The notes: generated by a model not told the origin, from the letters alone. Positions 1 through 7,869 are shown, counted from the first letter of the stretch. The stretch is 50,501 nt of DNA from Rhodospirillaceae bacterium (GCA_020638595.1 JACKIG010000005.1:1-50501), one strand, 5' to 3'. Numbers and translations are program-made.

Positions 1-1
1 C

Positions 2-1036
2 GCGCTGGCCGAGCGTATCGTCACCACCTCGCCGGACGTGACGGTGTCGACCAACCTGGCCGCCTGGGTGAACCAGCGCGGCCTGTTCCACCGGCACGGG
101 CACGAGGACGTGTTCCGCGCCCGCAAGGTCGCCTCGACCCTGAAATGGGTGCGCAGCCGCAGCGGGCAGCACATGGAACTGGGCATCGCGGAGAACAACC
201 TGTTCCTGCTGCTGGCCGCCCTGGGCCTGGCGGAGCCGCTGTTCGGCCAGCGCCTGCTGCCCATCGGCACGCTCTACGACCCGTTCATCGCCCGCGGCCT
301 GGATGCGCTGACCTATGCCTGCTACCAGGACGCCCGCTTCATGCTGGTGGCGACCCCGTCGGGCATCACCCTGGCGCCGGAGGGCGGTGCCCACCAGTCC
401 GTCTACCAGCCGCTGATCGGCATCGGCCAGCCGGGCCTGGCGGCGTTCGAGCCTGCCTTCGCCGACGAGCTGGCGGAGATCATGCGCTGGGGCTTCGAGC
501 ATATGCAGGCGCCCGACGGCGGCTCCGTCTACCTGCGCCTGTCCACCCGCCCGATGCCGCAGCCCGAGCGCAGCCTGGCCGCCCCCGACCGCCAGGCCAT
601 CATCGACGGCGGCTATTGGCTGCACCCGCCCGCCGCGGACGCACGCCTCGCCATCGCCTACACCGGCGCCGTCGCCCCCGAGGCCACCGATGCCCACCGC
701 CGGCTGGTGGATCGGTTCCCCGGCACCGGCCTGCTCGCCGTCACATCGGCCGACCGCCTGCTCGCCGGCTGGAAGGCCGCCCAGGACCAGCGCCGCCAGG
801 GCAAGGCGGCCGAGGCCGCCGTCGACCGCCTGCTCACCCCCCTGCCCCGCGACGCCCGCCTGGTCACGGTGCTGGACGGCCACCCCGCAGCCCTCGCCTG
901 GCTGGGGTCAGTGGCAGGCCACCGCACCACCCCGCTGGGCATCGACCGCTTCGGCCAATCCGGCGACGTCATCGACCTCTACCACGCCTACGGCATCGAC
1001 GCGGACGCGATCGTGGCGGCGGGCGAGGGGATTTGA
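2..1036 (+). CDS. Thiamine-diphosphate E1/transketolase-type enzyme, C-terminal part (5' truncated by window edge)
   Basis: The frame is open from base 2, so the gene begins left of the window; about 344 residues are visible before the TGA at 1034-1036. The visible part resembles the pyrimidine-binding and C-terminal domains of transketolase/pyruvate dehydrogenase E1 enzymes: a segment reading HMELGIAENNLFLLLAALGL (the glutamate region that activates thiamine diphosphate), then LLPIGTLYDPFIARGLDAL and TPSGITLAPEGGAHQS. These are typical of homodimeric AceE-like E1 proteins and their alphaproteobacterial transketolase-like relatives. It probably decarboxylates a 2-oxo acid or transfers a ketol unit in the cytoplasm, but the substrate cannot be read from this half. 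It is the last high-GC gene before the AT-richer island. Family confident, substrate open. Confidence 0.8.
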   Translation, partial: ALAERIVTTSPDVTVSTNLAAWVNQRGLFHRHGHEDVFRARKVASTLKWVRSRSGQHMELGIAENNLFLLLAALGLAEPLFGQRLLPIGTLYDPFIARGLDALTYACYQDARFMLVATPSGITLAPEGGAHQSVYQPLIGIGQPGLAAFEPAFADELAEIMRWGFEHMQAPDGGSVYLRLSTRPMPQPERSLAAPDRQAIIDGGYWLHPPAADARLAIAYTGAVAPEATDAHRRLVDRFPGTGLLAVTSADRLLAGWKAAQDQRRQGKAAEAAVDRLLTPLPRDARLVTVLDGHPAALAWLGSVAGHRTTPLGIDRFGQSGDVIDLYHAYGIDADAIVAAGEGI

Positions 1037-1080
1037 CGGAAGGCAGCCAGCGGGCCACATTGGTTCAAAGGAGGTGCGAT

Positions 1081-1350
1081 ATGGCGATTACCTTGCGCAA
1101 GGAAACGGAGGAGTACATTCGGGCCAGGGTCGAGAAGGGCGGCTATGAGTCAGCGGAACAGTTTATTGAGGCAGCGATATTCTCTTACGTCGACTCGAAT
1201 CTGAGCACTGAAGAACTCTTGGAAGAGATCCCCGACCTTCGGGCGAAGATCGAGGAAGGGCTGGCAAGCGGCCCCGGGATACCGGCCGAAGAGGTGTTCG
1301 CCGAACTCTACGAACTGCAACGTGAGCTGGAAGAAAAAGCCAAACGCTGA
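1081..1350 (+). CDS. Type II antitoxin, ribbon-helix-helix (ParD-like)
   Basis: An 89-aa acidic protein. The N-terminus (MAITLRKETEEYIRARVEKG) and the following YESAEQFIEAAI have the length and pattern of a ribbon-helix-helix DNA-binding domain. The remainder is a charged helical tail rich in E, L and K that would wrap the toxin. The start is fixed by a near-perfect Shine-Dalgarno (AAAGGAGGTG) just upstream of the ATG at 1081. It overlaps the toxin gene by one base (TGATG), the usual arrangement of a ParD/ParE operon in which the antitoxin represses its own promoter. The promoter must lie in the 44-bp gap after the E1 gene or inside that gene. Confidence 0.85.
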   Translation: MAITLRKETEEYIRARVEKGGYESAEQFIEAAIFSYVDSNLSTEELLEEIPDLRAKIEEGLASGPGIPAEEVFAELYELQRELEEKAKR

Positions 1351-1640
1351 TGCGACGGCTGATCATCTTGCCAGCGGCGAGGGCCGATCTCAGAGAGGTT
1401 CTGCGGTTTATTGCCAGGGACAACCCGACAGCCGCCCGACGCTTCGTCAACCGCATCGAGCAGAAATGCCGCGATCTGGTGCTCACACCGTTCGCCGGTA
1501 GAGAGCGAAATGAGCTGAAGAGGGCATTGCGGTCGATATCCACAGCAAACTATCAAATCTTCTACATGGTGGACGATGACGAGGTCAGGGTCGTCCGTGT
1601 TCTCCACGGAAGGCGGGATATGAAGAGGCAGTTCGAGTGA
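1350..1640 (+). CDS. Type II toxin, RelE/ParE family
   Basis: A 96-aa basic protein with the RelE/ParE pattern: an N-terminal strand (MRRLIILPAARADL), two helices (EVLRFIARDNPTAARRFVNRIE), a PFAGRERNEL segment, then strands containing YQIFYMVDDDEVRVVRVLHG and a final RRD. The RVLHGRRD ending is characteristic of ParE-like toxins. Family members poison gyrase (ParE) or cleave translated mRNA (RelE); the target here cannot be decided from sequence. The ATG at 1350 overlaps the antitoxin stop by one base, so translation is probably coupled. The frame is intact, so the pair may be functional. Confidence 0.85.
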   Translation: MRRLIILPAARADLREVLRFIARDNPTAARRFVNRIEQKCRDLVLTPFAGRERNELKRALRSISTANYQIFYMVDDDEVRVVRVLHGRRDMKRQFE

Positions 1641-1773
1641 GCCGGGCGCGCACGGTCATCGGCCACAACTGCGATCCCGGTGCCGATACGGGCGAAACGG
1701 AGAGGCCACTCGGTCGCCAGGTTGATGACCTGAATTCTCAGCTTCGCCAGGATCCAACCTGCATGCTAACTGC

Positions 1774-2103
1774 TCAGGCCCCTATGACCGATATGCGTGC
1801 GGATGCGCGCGAACGAGGCTTCTTCTTGATGACGATCTCCACGTCTTGATCCAGTGCGGTCAGGAACGTCATCAGGCGCTCGACGGAGAACCCCTCGAGC
1901 TTGTAGTTCGCCAATGCCGACACTTTCGGCTGATTGACACCAAGCTTTTCCGCCGCCGCGGCCTGAGTCAGACCGCGTCGGCCAATCACACCGTTGATGG
2001 CGTGCGCGAGGTGCAGCTTGGTCTGCCGCTCTTCCGCATCCGGATAGCCCAGGTCCGCGAACACGTTGCCGGTGCCGCGGGTGATCGTCTCGTCGTCCTT
2101 CAT
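1774..2103 (-). CDS. XRE-family antitoxin, HigA-like (orphan)
   Basis: A 109-aa protein from the ATG at 2103. It contains a helix-turn-helix, GLTQAAAAEKLGVNQPKVSA, followed by LEGFSVERLMTFLTALDQDV and a basic tail, which is the layout of the HTH_37-type HigA antitoxins. I chose the ATG at 2103 over the ATG at 2124 (which adds seven residues) because it sits one base after the stop codon of the decayed toxin remnant and matches the usual start of the family (a short acidic leader, then TGNVFADLGYPDAEE). It runs convergent with the ParE-type toxin gene. With no intact toxin next to it, it may persist as an autoregulator or anti-addiction factor. Confidence 0.85.
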   Translation of the reverse strand: MKDDETITRGTGNVFADLGYPDAEERQTKLHLAHAINGVIGRRGLTQAAAAEKLGVNQPKVSALANYKLEGFSVERLMTFLTALDQDVEIVIKKKPRSRASARISVIGA

Positions 2104-2104
2104 C

Positions 2105-2221
2105 TCAGCTCTTGGGTCTTCCATAGCGAGCCTCGTAGTCCTGCTGCGCTACCTTCGGCCGTCTCTCGACCAGATCCAATATGGTCTATGTCGTCTTGAT
2201 CCCCGAGGTGATATCCTTTCC
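2105..2221 (-). pseudogene. Decayed 3' end of a HigB/RelE-type toxin gene
   Basis: Reading leftward from 2221, one frame gives GKDITSGIKTT, a TAG stop at 2188-2186, then TILDLVERRPKVAQQDYEAR and a short tail ending at TGA 2107-2105. This resembles the conserved C-terminus of toxins that partner HTH_37 antitoxins (a TSGIKTP segment, then a DLDLI-type helix with Q/E-rich YEARYG). The spacing is right and the stop lies one base before the antitoxin ATG. An in-frame stop interrupts it, and I cannot recognise the N-terminal two thirds upstream in any frame, so the gene is dead. The 5' boundary given is where similarity fades. Confidence 0.6.
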
Positions 2222-2374
2222 CCGAAACGGGGTCGCAAGCTGGCGATCTTGAGCCTGTACATCCCGCTACGAATCGTGGGATGTCGCCTTCGGGTAACTC
2301 CGCACATGACTGATACCGCAAGCGCAGGAGTCGCGAGTCGTTCCCTGGGAAGCAACACTCTTCCCGCAGAGACG

Positions 2375-2396
2375 AGATCTGCTGAGCTAGATCTGC
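2375..2396. promoter_or_regulatory. Inverted/direct repeat ahead of the ParA-type operon
   Basis: AGATCT occurs at 2375-2380 and 2389-2394, giving a palindrome with an 8-base centre. The longer unit AGATCTGC is also directly repeated at 2375-2382 and 2389-2396 with 14-base periodicity. It lies 22 bases before the ATG of the ParA-type gene. An operator or a small centromere-like site is possible; no function is shown by sequence alone. Confidence 0.35.
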
Positions 2397-2417
2397 GCAA
2401 ACGCTTTCTCAGGAAGT

Positions 2418-3314
2418 ATGAGTGCACCAATGTGTAAGGTTGTATGCTTCATTAGCGAAAAAGGTGGTGTTGGCAAAACGACGGCATGCTTCGAGATTGC
2501 GGTTGCTCTCACTCAGGTTCATGCCCTCAAGATTCTTATTCTTGATGCTGACTATCAGCGCGGTGGAATCACAGGAAGACTTGATCCACGCCTCATAACC
2601 CATTTCTCAACTGGGGAAATGCCGGGAGTCACTCTCTTTCACAAATTCCAAGAGCTTTATAGTGCTGCATCACAATCGACCAATTTGGACATTCATTCAG
2701 GTATTTTCGGGATCGATTTTGTTCCTGCAGACCCCAGACTGTCGTCTGTTTCAGAGGACAAATTGCCAAGCGGAAGGACAATTCGTCACAATAGTCAACT
2801 CATGCTTGGACATTTAATGCTTGTAGATAGAGTATTGGAACCGCACAAGCAGAATTATGACTATGTCTTAATTGATACTCATCCCGAAATATCCTCGCTT
2901 TTGCGTTCTGCAATATATGCCAGTGACTATGCTGTCTCTCCTGTAAAACTCGATCTACAATCTTCAATTGGAGTTCCTACGGTGATTGGAGAGATTCAAG
3001 GTGTCAATGACGATGTGGCTGCAATGCAAGCAACTCTGGGACAACCAGCCGAGTATACTCCGACCAAATTCGTCGGTGCCATTGGCATGATGGCTCGCGA
3101 ATATGCGGGTGACCTTAAAGATTCAGAGGATACAGAATATCGTAGATTGACACGCGTAGGAACAATGTTTGAACATTACATCACTGAAGGTGATGGAATC
3201 CGTCGTGCCTCGCAGAATCGCACTTCCGTCCGCACTATGTCGATAGCAAATGCGCGAAAGCAGACGGCCCAGATCGATGCAATCGCGATTGAGTTCCTCG
3301 CAAAATGCCCATGA
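2418..3314 (+). CDS. ParA/MinD-type P-loop ATPase
   Basis: A 298-aa protein with the deviant Walker A motif KGGVGKTT at residues 15-22, a Walker A' segment ILDADYQ at 41-47 and a Walker B-like YDYVLIDTHPE near 137-147. These define the ParA/MinD/Soj ATPases that form ATP-dependent dimers on DNA or membranes. It has no N-terminal helix-turn-helix, so it resembles small ParA proteins rather than P1-type ParA. No C-terminal amphipathic MinD-type helix is evident. The ATG at 2418 follows AGGA closely. It overlaps the next gene, so the two probably act together. No ParB-type protein or clear parS site is nearby. Base composition is much more AT-rich than the flanks, pointing to transfer. Whether it segregates, positions or defends is unknown. 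Confidence 0.85.
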   Translation: MSAPMCKVVCFISEKGGVGKTTACFEIAVALTQVHALKILILDADYQRGGITGRLDPRLITHFSTGEMPGVTLFHKFQELYSAASQSTNLDIHSGIFGIDFVPADPRLSSVSEDKLPSGRTIRHNSQLMLGHLMLVDRVLEPHKQNYDYVLIDTHPEISSLLRSAIYASDYAVSPVKLDLQSSIGVPTVIGEIQGVNDDVAAMQATLGQPAEYTPTKFVGAIGMMAREYAGDLKDSEDTEYRRLTRVGTMFEHYITEGDGIRRASQNRTSVRTMSIANARKQTAQIDAIAIEFLAKCP

Positions 3315-3775
3315 CTGTCGCTGATCTCAAGCGCATCGTCAGACTGCTAGGCGCCGATGGCGCCATTGCTGGATTGCGCGCTAGTGAGATGACTAAGGAT
3401 GTCTTTCGTGATCTCGCTGCCAAATCAAACATTACGGTTTCGCAATCGATGACTCGAGATGAACTCGTACGCAATTTGGTAGAAGGATTAACACGGACAG
3501 AAATCAAACCGCTACAAGATCTGATGAAGATGAGTTATGAAGATCTCGTGAAATATTTTTCCGATGCCGCCCTACCTAACAGCGCACTGTTAGATATAAT
3601 GAAAGAATTGAACTACAAAGTAAGCGCAGAAGATAGGAAGCATCTTCGCAGATTTGTCGCACGCCAGATCAGTGAAACAGCGCTATTCTCAGATGTAGCT
3701 TCTCGTAAAACCTCTGATGAAGTCAGCGAGGATCTATTTAGAAATCACCAATCCGGTGATGGGGAAAAGCGATAA
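3305..3775 (+). CDS. Unrecognised 156-aa partner of the ParA-type ATPase
   Basis: I do not recognise this family. The protein is predicted to be nearly all helical, with no membrane segment or signal peptide. Two starts are possible: ATG 3305, or ATG 3311, which makes a four-base ATGA overlap with the ATPase stop and is more typical of translational coupling; neither has a clear Shine-Dalgarno. Residues near 36-62 (RDLAAKSNI, then MTRDELVRNLVEGL) resemble the helix-extended-loop-helix of SAP/Rho_N-type nucleic-acid-binding modules. A second, weaker copy may follow (about 75-118). By position it could be the DNA-binding or cargo adaptor for the ATPase, in place of ParB; that is inference. Composition is as AT-rich as the ATPase gene. 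Confidence 0.7.
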   Translation: MPMTVADLKRIVRLLGADGAIAGLRASEMTKDVFRDLAAKSNITVSQSMTRDELVRNLVEGLTRTEIKPLQDLMKMSYEDLVKYFSDAALPNSALLDIMKELNYKVSAEDRKHLRRFVARQISETALFSDVASRKTSDEVSEDLFRNHQSGDGEKR

Positions 3776-3808
3776 ATACTGAATGCCTCCATCTATATTT
3801 CCAGGCGT

Positions 3809-6223
3809 CTACCCTCGCATGCGGCTGCCCGTTGGGTCGTAGAGCGGCTCATGCTGGATGTGCGCCTCGTAGAGCGCGCCGTTGATCTCGATCTGGACGG
3901 ACGCGTTGCCGGCGGCGACCTCAGTGGGGACGTAGCCGAAGGCGACGGATTTGCCGATGTGGTGGGCGTAGCCGCCGGAGGAGACGTAGCCGATGGCCTG
4001 GCCGTCTTTGAGGATCGCTTCGTCGTTGCAGACGTCGATATCCGTCGTATCGACGACCATCGTGACCAAGCGCTTTGACGGGCCGGTGTCGCGCTGGCGC
4101 AGCGCCGCGTCCTTGCCCACAAAATCCTTGGTCCAGTCGATGTGGGCGTCCAGGCCGGCTTCGGCCGGGGTGAAGTCGGGGCGGTAGTCGAGGGTCCAGA
4201 CACCCCAGGCCTTTTCCAGGCGCAGGCTCATGAGCGCCCGGGCGCCGTACCAGCGCAGGCCCAGGTCGGCGCCGGCCTGCTCGATCGCCTCGGCCAGGCG
4301 CAGCTGGTAGGGCGGGGCGACGTAGATCTCGTAGCCCAGCTCGCCAGAGAAGGAGATGCGGGCGACGATGGCCGGCACGTCGGCGACGTATGTGCGGCGG
4401 ACGTCGCGGAAGCGGAATGCCTCGTTCGACACGTCGTCGCGGGTCAGGCGGGCCAGCAAGGCGCGGGAATTCGGGCCGGACAGGCCGATGCCGTGCAGGT
4501 CGTCGGAGAGGTTGCGGTAGGCGACACCGCCGTCGGGCAGCCGCGCCTCGAACCAGCGGCGGTGGGCGTCCTGCATGGCGCCGGAGCCGAGGATCAGGAA
4601 CTCGTCCTCGGCCAGGCAGGACACGGTCAGGTCGCCGTAGAGCCGGCCCTTGGGCGTCAGCATCGGCGTCAGCGCCAGCCGCCCCGGCTTGGGCAGGCGG
4701 CCGGCGAGCACGCGGTCGAGGAAGGCGCGGGCGCCGGGGCCGCGGATGCCGTGCTTGGCGAAGTTGGCGATCTCGATCGCGCCGACGGCCTCGCGCACCG
4801 CCTTGACCTCGCGCGCCACATAGGCGTGGGCGCGCGGGCGGCGGAAGGTCGGCTGTTCATACGCATCCTCCGGCCCGTCGGCGAACCACAGCGCGTGCTC
4901 CAGCCCGAAGGCCTGGCCCCACACCGCGCCTTTGGCGGTCAGGCGGTCGTAGAGCGCGGTTGTCTTCTGGCGACGGCCCTTGGGCAGGGTCTCGTTGGGG
5001 AAGGTCATGACGAAGCGGCGCTCGTAGTTCTCCGCGGCCTTGGTCGTCCCCCAGCCGGGCGTGGCGAAACTGCCGAAGCGCGCCACGTCCATGGCCCAGA
5101 CATCGATGGACGGTTCGCCGTCGATCATCCATTCCGCCATGCACAGGCCGACGCCGCCCGCCTGGCAGAACCCGGCCATGACGGCGACGGCGACCCAGTA
5201 GTTCCGCATCCCCGGCACCGGCCCGATCATCGGGTTGCCGTCGGGGCCGAAGGTGAAGGGGCCGTTGATGATGGTCTTGATGCCGGCGCGCTCCAGCGCC
5301 GGGATGCGCTCGAAGCCCAGCATCAGCCGGTCCTCGATGGCCTCCAGCTTCGGCGGCAGCAGTTCGTGGCCGAAATCCCAGGGCGTGCCGGCCACCTTCC
5401 ACGGGGTCGCCCGCGGCTCGTAGGTGCCCAGCAGCATGCCCTTGCCTTCCTGGCGGAAATACATGTTGCCTTCATAGTCGATACCGGCGGGCAGGCGCGC
5501 ATCGCCGCGTTCGACGATCTCCGGAATGTCCTCGGTGATCAGGTAGTGGTGTTCCATCGGCTGGACGGCCAAGTCGATGCCGGCCATGTGCCCGACCTCG
5601 CGCGCCCACAGGCCGCCGGCGTTGACGACGATCTCGGCATGGATCGTGCCCTTCTCCGTCACCACGTCCCAGCTGCCGTCGGGGCGCTGGGTGGTCGCGA
5701 TGACGGGCGTGTGGGTGTGATAGCTGGCGCCGTGCACCTTGGCGGCCTTGGCGTAGGCGTAGGTCACGCCCGAGGGGTCGATGTCGCCGTCCAACGGGTC
5801 CCAGAGGGCGGCGAGGTAGCGCTTCGGGTCGATCAGCGGATGGCGGCGCGCCGCCTCCTCCACCGAAATGAACTCCTGGTCCAGGCCCATGGTGCGGGCC
5901 TTGGAGCGCTCGCGCTTCAGGTAGTCGACCCAGACCTGGCTGGAGGCGAGATAGAAGCCGCCGGTGTTGTGCATGCCGACGTTCTGGCCGGACGTCGCCT
6001 CGATCTCGCGGTAGAGGTTGATTGTGTAGCCTTGCAGCCGGGAGATATTGGGGTCGGAGCTGATGGTGTGGATCTGCCCCGCCGCATGCCAGGAGGAGCC
6101 GGAGGTAAGCTCGCTGCGCTCCAGCAACACCACGTCCTTCCACCCGAACTTGGCGAGATGGAAGAGGATCGAGCAGCCGACGACCCCGCCGCCGATGATC
6201 ACCACCTTCGCGTGGGTTTGCAT
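3809..6223 (-). CDS. FAD-dependent sarcosine/dimethylglycine dehydrogenase-like enzyme with GcvT domain
   Basis: An 804-aa protein. The N-terminal half is a DAO-type FAD domain with the dinucleotide motif GGGVVG at residues 11-16 and LTSGSSWHAAGQ at 39-50; the histidine at 46 matches the residue that carries covalent FAD in dimethylglycine and sarcosine dehydrogenases. From about residue 430 the protein continues into a GcvT-type tetrahydrofolate-binding domain (GLSGPNSRALL, then FSGELGYEIYV). Family enzymes oxidatively demethylate N-methylglycines and pass the C1 unit to folate. The start at 6223 is preceded by GGAGGAG; an upstream in-frame ATG at 6280 has no such site. It lies downstream of the MttB-like gene on the same strand, consistent with betaine/methylglycine catabolism. 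The exact substrate is not fixed. Confidence 0.9.
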   Translation of the reverse strand: MQTHAKVVIIGGGVVGCSILFHLAKFGWKDVVLLERSELTSGSSWHAAGQIHTISSDPNISRLQGYTINLYREIEATSGQNVGMHNTGGFYLASSQVWVDYLKRERSKARTMGLDQEFISVEEAARRHPLIDPKRYLAALWDPLDGDIDPSGVTYAYAKAAKVHGASYHTHTPVIATTQRPDGSWDVVTEKGTIHAEIVVNAGGLWAREVGHMAGIDLAVQPMEHHYLITEDIPEIVERGDARLPAGIDYEGNMYFRQEGKGMLLGTYEPRATPWKVAGTPWDFGHELLPPKLEAIEDRLMLGFERIPALERAGIKTIINGPFTFGPDGNPMIGPVPGMRNYWVAVAVMAGFCQAGGVGLCMAEWMIDGEPSIDVWAMDVARFGSFATPGWGTTKAAENYERRFVMTFPNETLPKGRRQKTTALYDRLTAKGAVWGQAFGLEHALWFADGPEDAYEQPTFRRPRAHAYVAREVKAVREAVGAIEIANFAKHGIRGPGARAFLDRVLAGRLPKPGRLALTPMLTPKGRLYGDLTVSCLAEDEFLILGSGAMQDAHRRWFEARLPDGGVAYRNLSDDLHGIGLSGPNSRALLARLTRDDVSNEAFRFRDVRRTYVADVPAIVARISFSGELGYEIYVAPPYQLRLAEAIEQAGADLGLRWYGARALMSLRLEKAWGVWTLDYRPDFTPAEAGLDAHIDWTKDFVGKDAALRQRDTGPSKRLVTMVVDTTDIDVCNDEAILKDGQAIGYVSSGGYAHHIGKSVAFGYVPTEVAAGNASVQIEINGALYEAHIQHEPLYDPTGSRMRG

Positions 6224-6339
6224 GGGTTGGCTCCTCCCTGTCGCCGATTCCTGATGTTGCGCCGTCGGGTCCGTCGGCATCCAGGGCCGTCACCCGTCTT
6301 GTGCAACCGGAGACATGGGTAACAGACTGACGCCAGACC

Positions 6340-7869
6340 TCAGTACCACGCATCGGGCAGGTCCGCCTTGCGGCGGGCGATGTAGTCGCGCAGGGCTTCG
6401 TCGACGGCGGGGTCGATGGGCGGTGGCTCGTAGGCGGCCAGCAGGGTGTGCCAGCGCTCGGAGGCGCGGGCCGCCATGTCCTTGGCGCCGCGCTCGACCC
6501 AGCTTTCGACGTTCTCGCTGTCGGACAGGGCGGGCTCCCAGAACGCCGTCTGGTAGTGGCGCAGGGTGTGGGCGCAGCCGAGGAAGTGGCCGGCCGGGCC
6601 GACCTCGGCGTAGGCGTCGCGGGCCATGGCCTCGTCGTCGGTGGCCAGGCCCGCCAGCAGCTTTGCGTAAGCGCCCAGGCGGTCGGCGTCCATCACCAGC
6701 TTCTCGTAGCCGGTGCACAACCCGCCTTCCAGCCAGCCGGCGGCGTGCAGCACGTAGTTGGCGCCGGCTAGCGCCGTGGAATGCATGGAATCCGCACTCT
6801 CATAGGCCGCCTGGGCGTCGGGCAGCTTCGAGGCGGTGAGCGCGCCGCCACAGCGCAGGGGCAGGCGCAGCCGCCGCGCCAGCTGGCCGACGACATAGTT
6901 GGACAGCACCGGTTCCGGCATGCCGAAGGTGGGGGCGCCGGACTTCAGGCTCATGGACGACAGGAAGTTGCCGAGCACGAACGGCGCCCCCGGCCGCACC
7001 AGCTGCGAGAAGGCGCAGCACATCATCGCCTCGGCCAGCGCCTGGGCGATCGACGCCGCGGTCGACACCGGCCCCATGGCGCCGGAGAGGATGAACGGGG
7101 CGACGATGATGCCCTGGCCGGCGCCGCAATAGACCCGGATCGCCTCAGTCACCACCTTGTCCACCATCAGCGGCGAGTTGGTGTTGACATTGCCCATGAT
7201 CACGCACGACGTGGAGAACACCTCCTCCCCGTGCAGGATGCGCGCCATGGCGACGCTGTCCTCGGCCCGGCTCTGCTCGGTGATGGCGCCCAGGTGCGGC
7301 TTATCGCTGAAGCGCATATGGGCATAGAGCATGTCCAAGTGCCGTTTCGATACCGGAACATCGCAGGGCTCGCAGATGACGAAGCCGCCGTGATGCAGGC
7401 TGGGCAGGCTGTACGCCAGCTTCACCAGCCGCTCGAAATCCGCCATGGTGCCATAGCGGCGTCCGCCTTCCACATCGCGGACGAAGGGTGGGCCGTAGAC
7501 CGGGGCATAGACCTGGCTGGTGCCGCCGATGACGGTGCTGCGGGCCGGGTTGCGGGCGACCTGGACGAACTCCGCCGGTGCGGTGGCGCACAGCGCGCGG
7601 ATCAGGTCGGCCGGCGCACGCACGCGGGTGCCGTCGACGTCGGCCCCGGCCGTGCGCCAGAGGGCCAGGGCCTCCGGGTCGTCGCGGAACTCGATGCCGA
7701 TGTCCTGTATCAGCCAGTCGGCCTGGGCCTCCAGGCGAACCAGCGACTCTTCGTCCAGGACTTCGAAGAAGGGCAGGCGCCGCCTCACATAGGGGGCGGC
7801 GACATCCGATCCGGCCGTCGATCCCGTCCGGCGGGCGGGTCGGCTGCGCGGGCGGCCGTCCCGGCTCAT
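6340..7869 (-). CDS. Trimethylamine methyltransferase (MttB) family protein, non-pyrrolysine type
   Basis: A 509-aa protein resembling the MttB superfamily along its length: LDMLYAHMRFSDKPH, MGNVNTNSPLMVDK, GAGQGIIVAPFILSGAMGP and FLGCAHTLRHY. Members methylate a corrinoid protein from quaternary or tertiary amines; non-pyrrolysine members include glycine-betaine methyltransferase. The frame has no internal TAG, so it is not a Pyl protein. No corrinoid protein or corrinoid:folate methyltransferase is encoded in the window, so partners must lie elsewhere. The start at 7869 is chosen because the residues further upstream are low-complexity; the first 25 or so residues are basic and unlike the family. 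It follows the LrgB gene by 16 bases and probably shares its transcript. Confidence 0.88.
   Translation of the reverse strand: MSRDGRPRSRPARRTGSTAGSDVAAPYVRRRLPFFEVLDEESLVRLEAQADWLIQDIGIEFRDDPEALALWRTAGADVDGTRVRAPADLIRALCATAPAEFVQVARNPARSTVIGGTSQVYAPVYGPPFVRDVEGGRRYGTMADFERLVKLAYSLPSLHHGGFVICEPCDVPVSKRHLDMLYAHMRFSDKPHLGAITEQSRAEDSVAMARILHGEEVFSTSCVIMGNVNTNSPLMVDKVVTEAIRVYCGAGQGIIVAPFILSGAMGPVSTAASIAQALAEAMMCCAFSQLVRPGAPFVLGNFLSSMSLKSGAPTFGMPEPVLSNYVVGQLARRLRLPLRCGGALTASKLPDAQAAYESADSMHSTALAGANYVLHAAGWLEGGLCTGYEKLVMDADRLGAYAKLLAGLATDDEAMARDAYAEVGPAGHFLGCAHTLRHYQTAFWEPALSDSENVESWVERGAKDMAARASERWHTLLAAYEPPPIDPAVDEALRDYIARRKADLPDAWY

Larger units (their letters stand above)
1037..3808. other. AT-richer accessory island between two core genes
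   Basis: Between the E1-type gene and the dehydrogenase-like gene the base composition drops visibly. Codons such as aaa, att, aat and tta are common, most strongly from about 2400 to 3775, whereas the genes on both sides are dominated by G/C at third positions. The contents are typical accessory cargo: an RHH/ParE-type toxin-antitoxin pair, an orphan HigA-like antitoxin with a decayed toxin, and a ParA-type ATPase operon. I see no integrase, transposase, tRNA or obvious flanking direct repeat, so how it arrived is unknown. Confidence 0.6.

Noticed and set aside
145..1350. 401-codon plus-strand frame joining the E1 region to the antitoxin
   Set aside because: Its first 300 codons are a proline/arginine-rich shadow of the E1-type gene; only the last 89 codons, from the ATG at 1081 with its own Shine-Dalgarno, are real.
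4142..6322. 726-codon open frame on the plus strand
   Set aside because: It lies antisense to the dehydrogenase gene, which has clear FAD and GcvT motifs. The frame is rich in G, A, R, H and Q with no family resemblance, as expected of a shadow in high-GC DNA.
6340..7869. Pyrrolysine-containing MttB
   Set aside because: The frame has no internal TAG, and no pyl genes are in the window.
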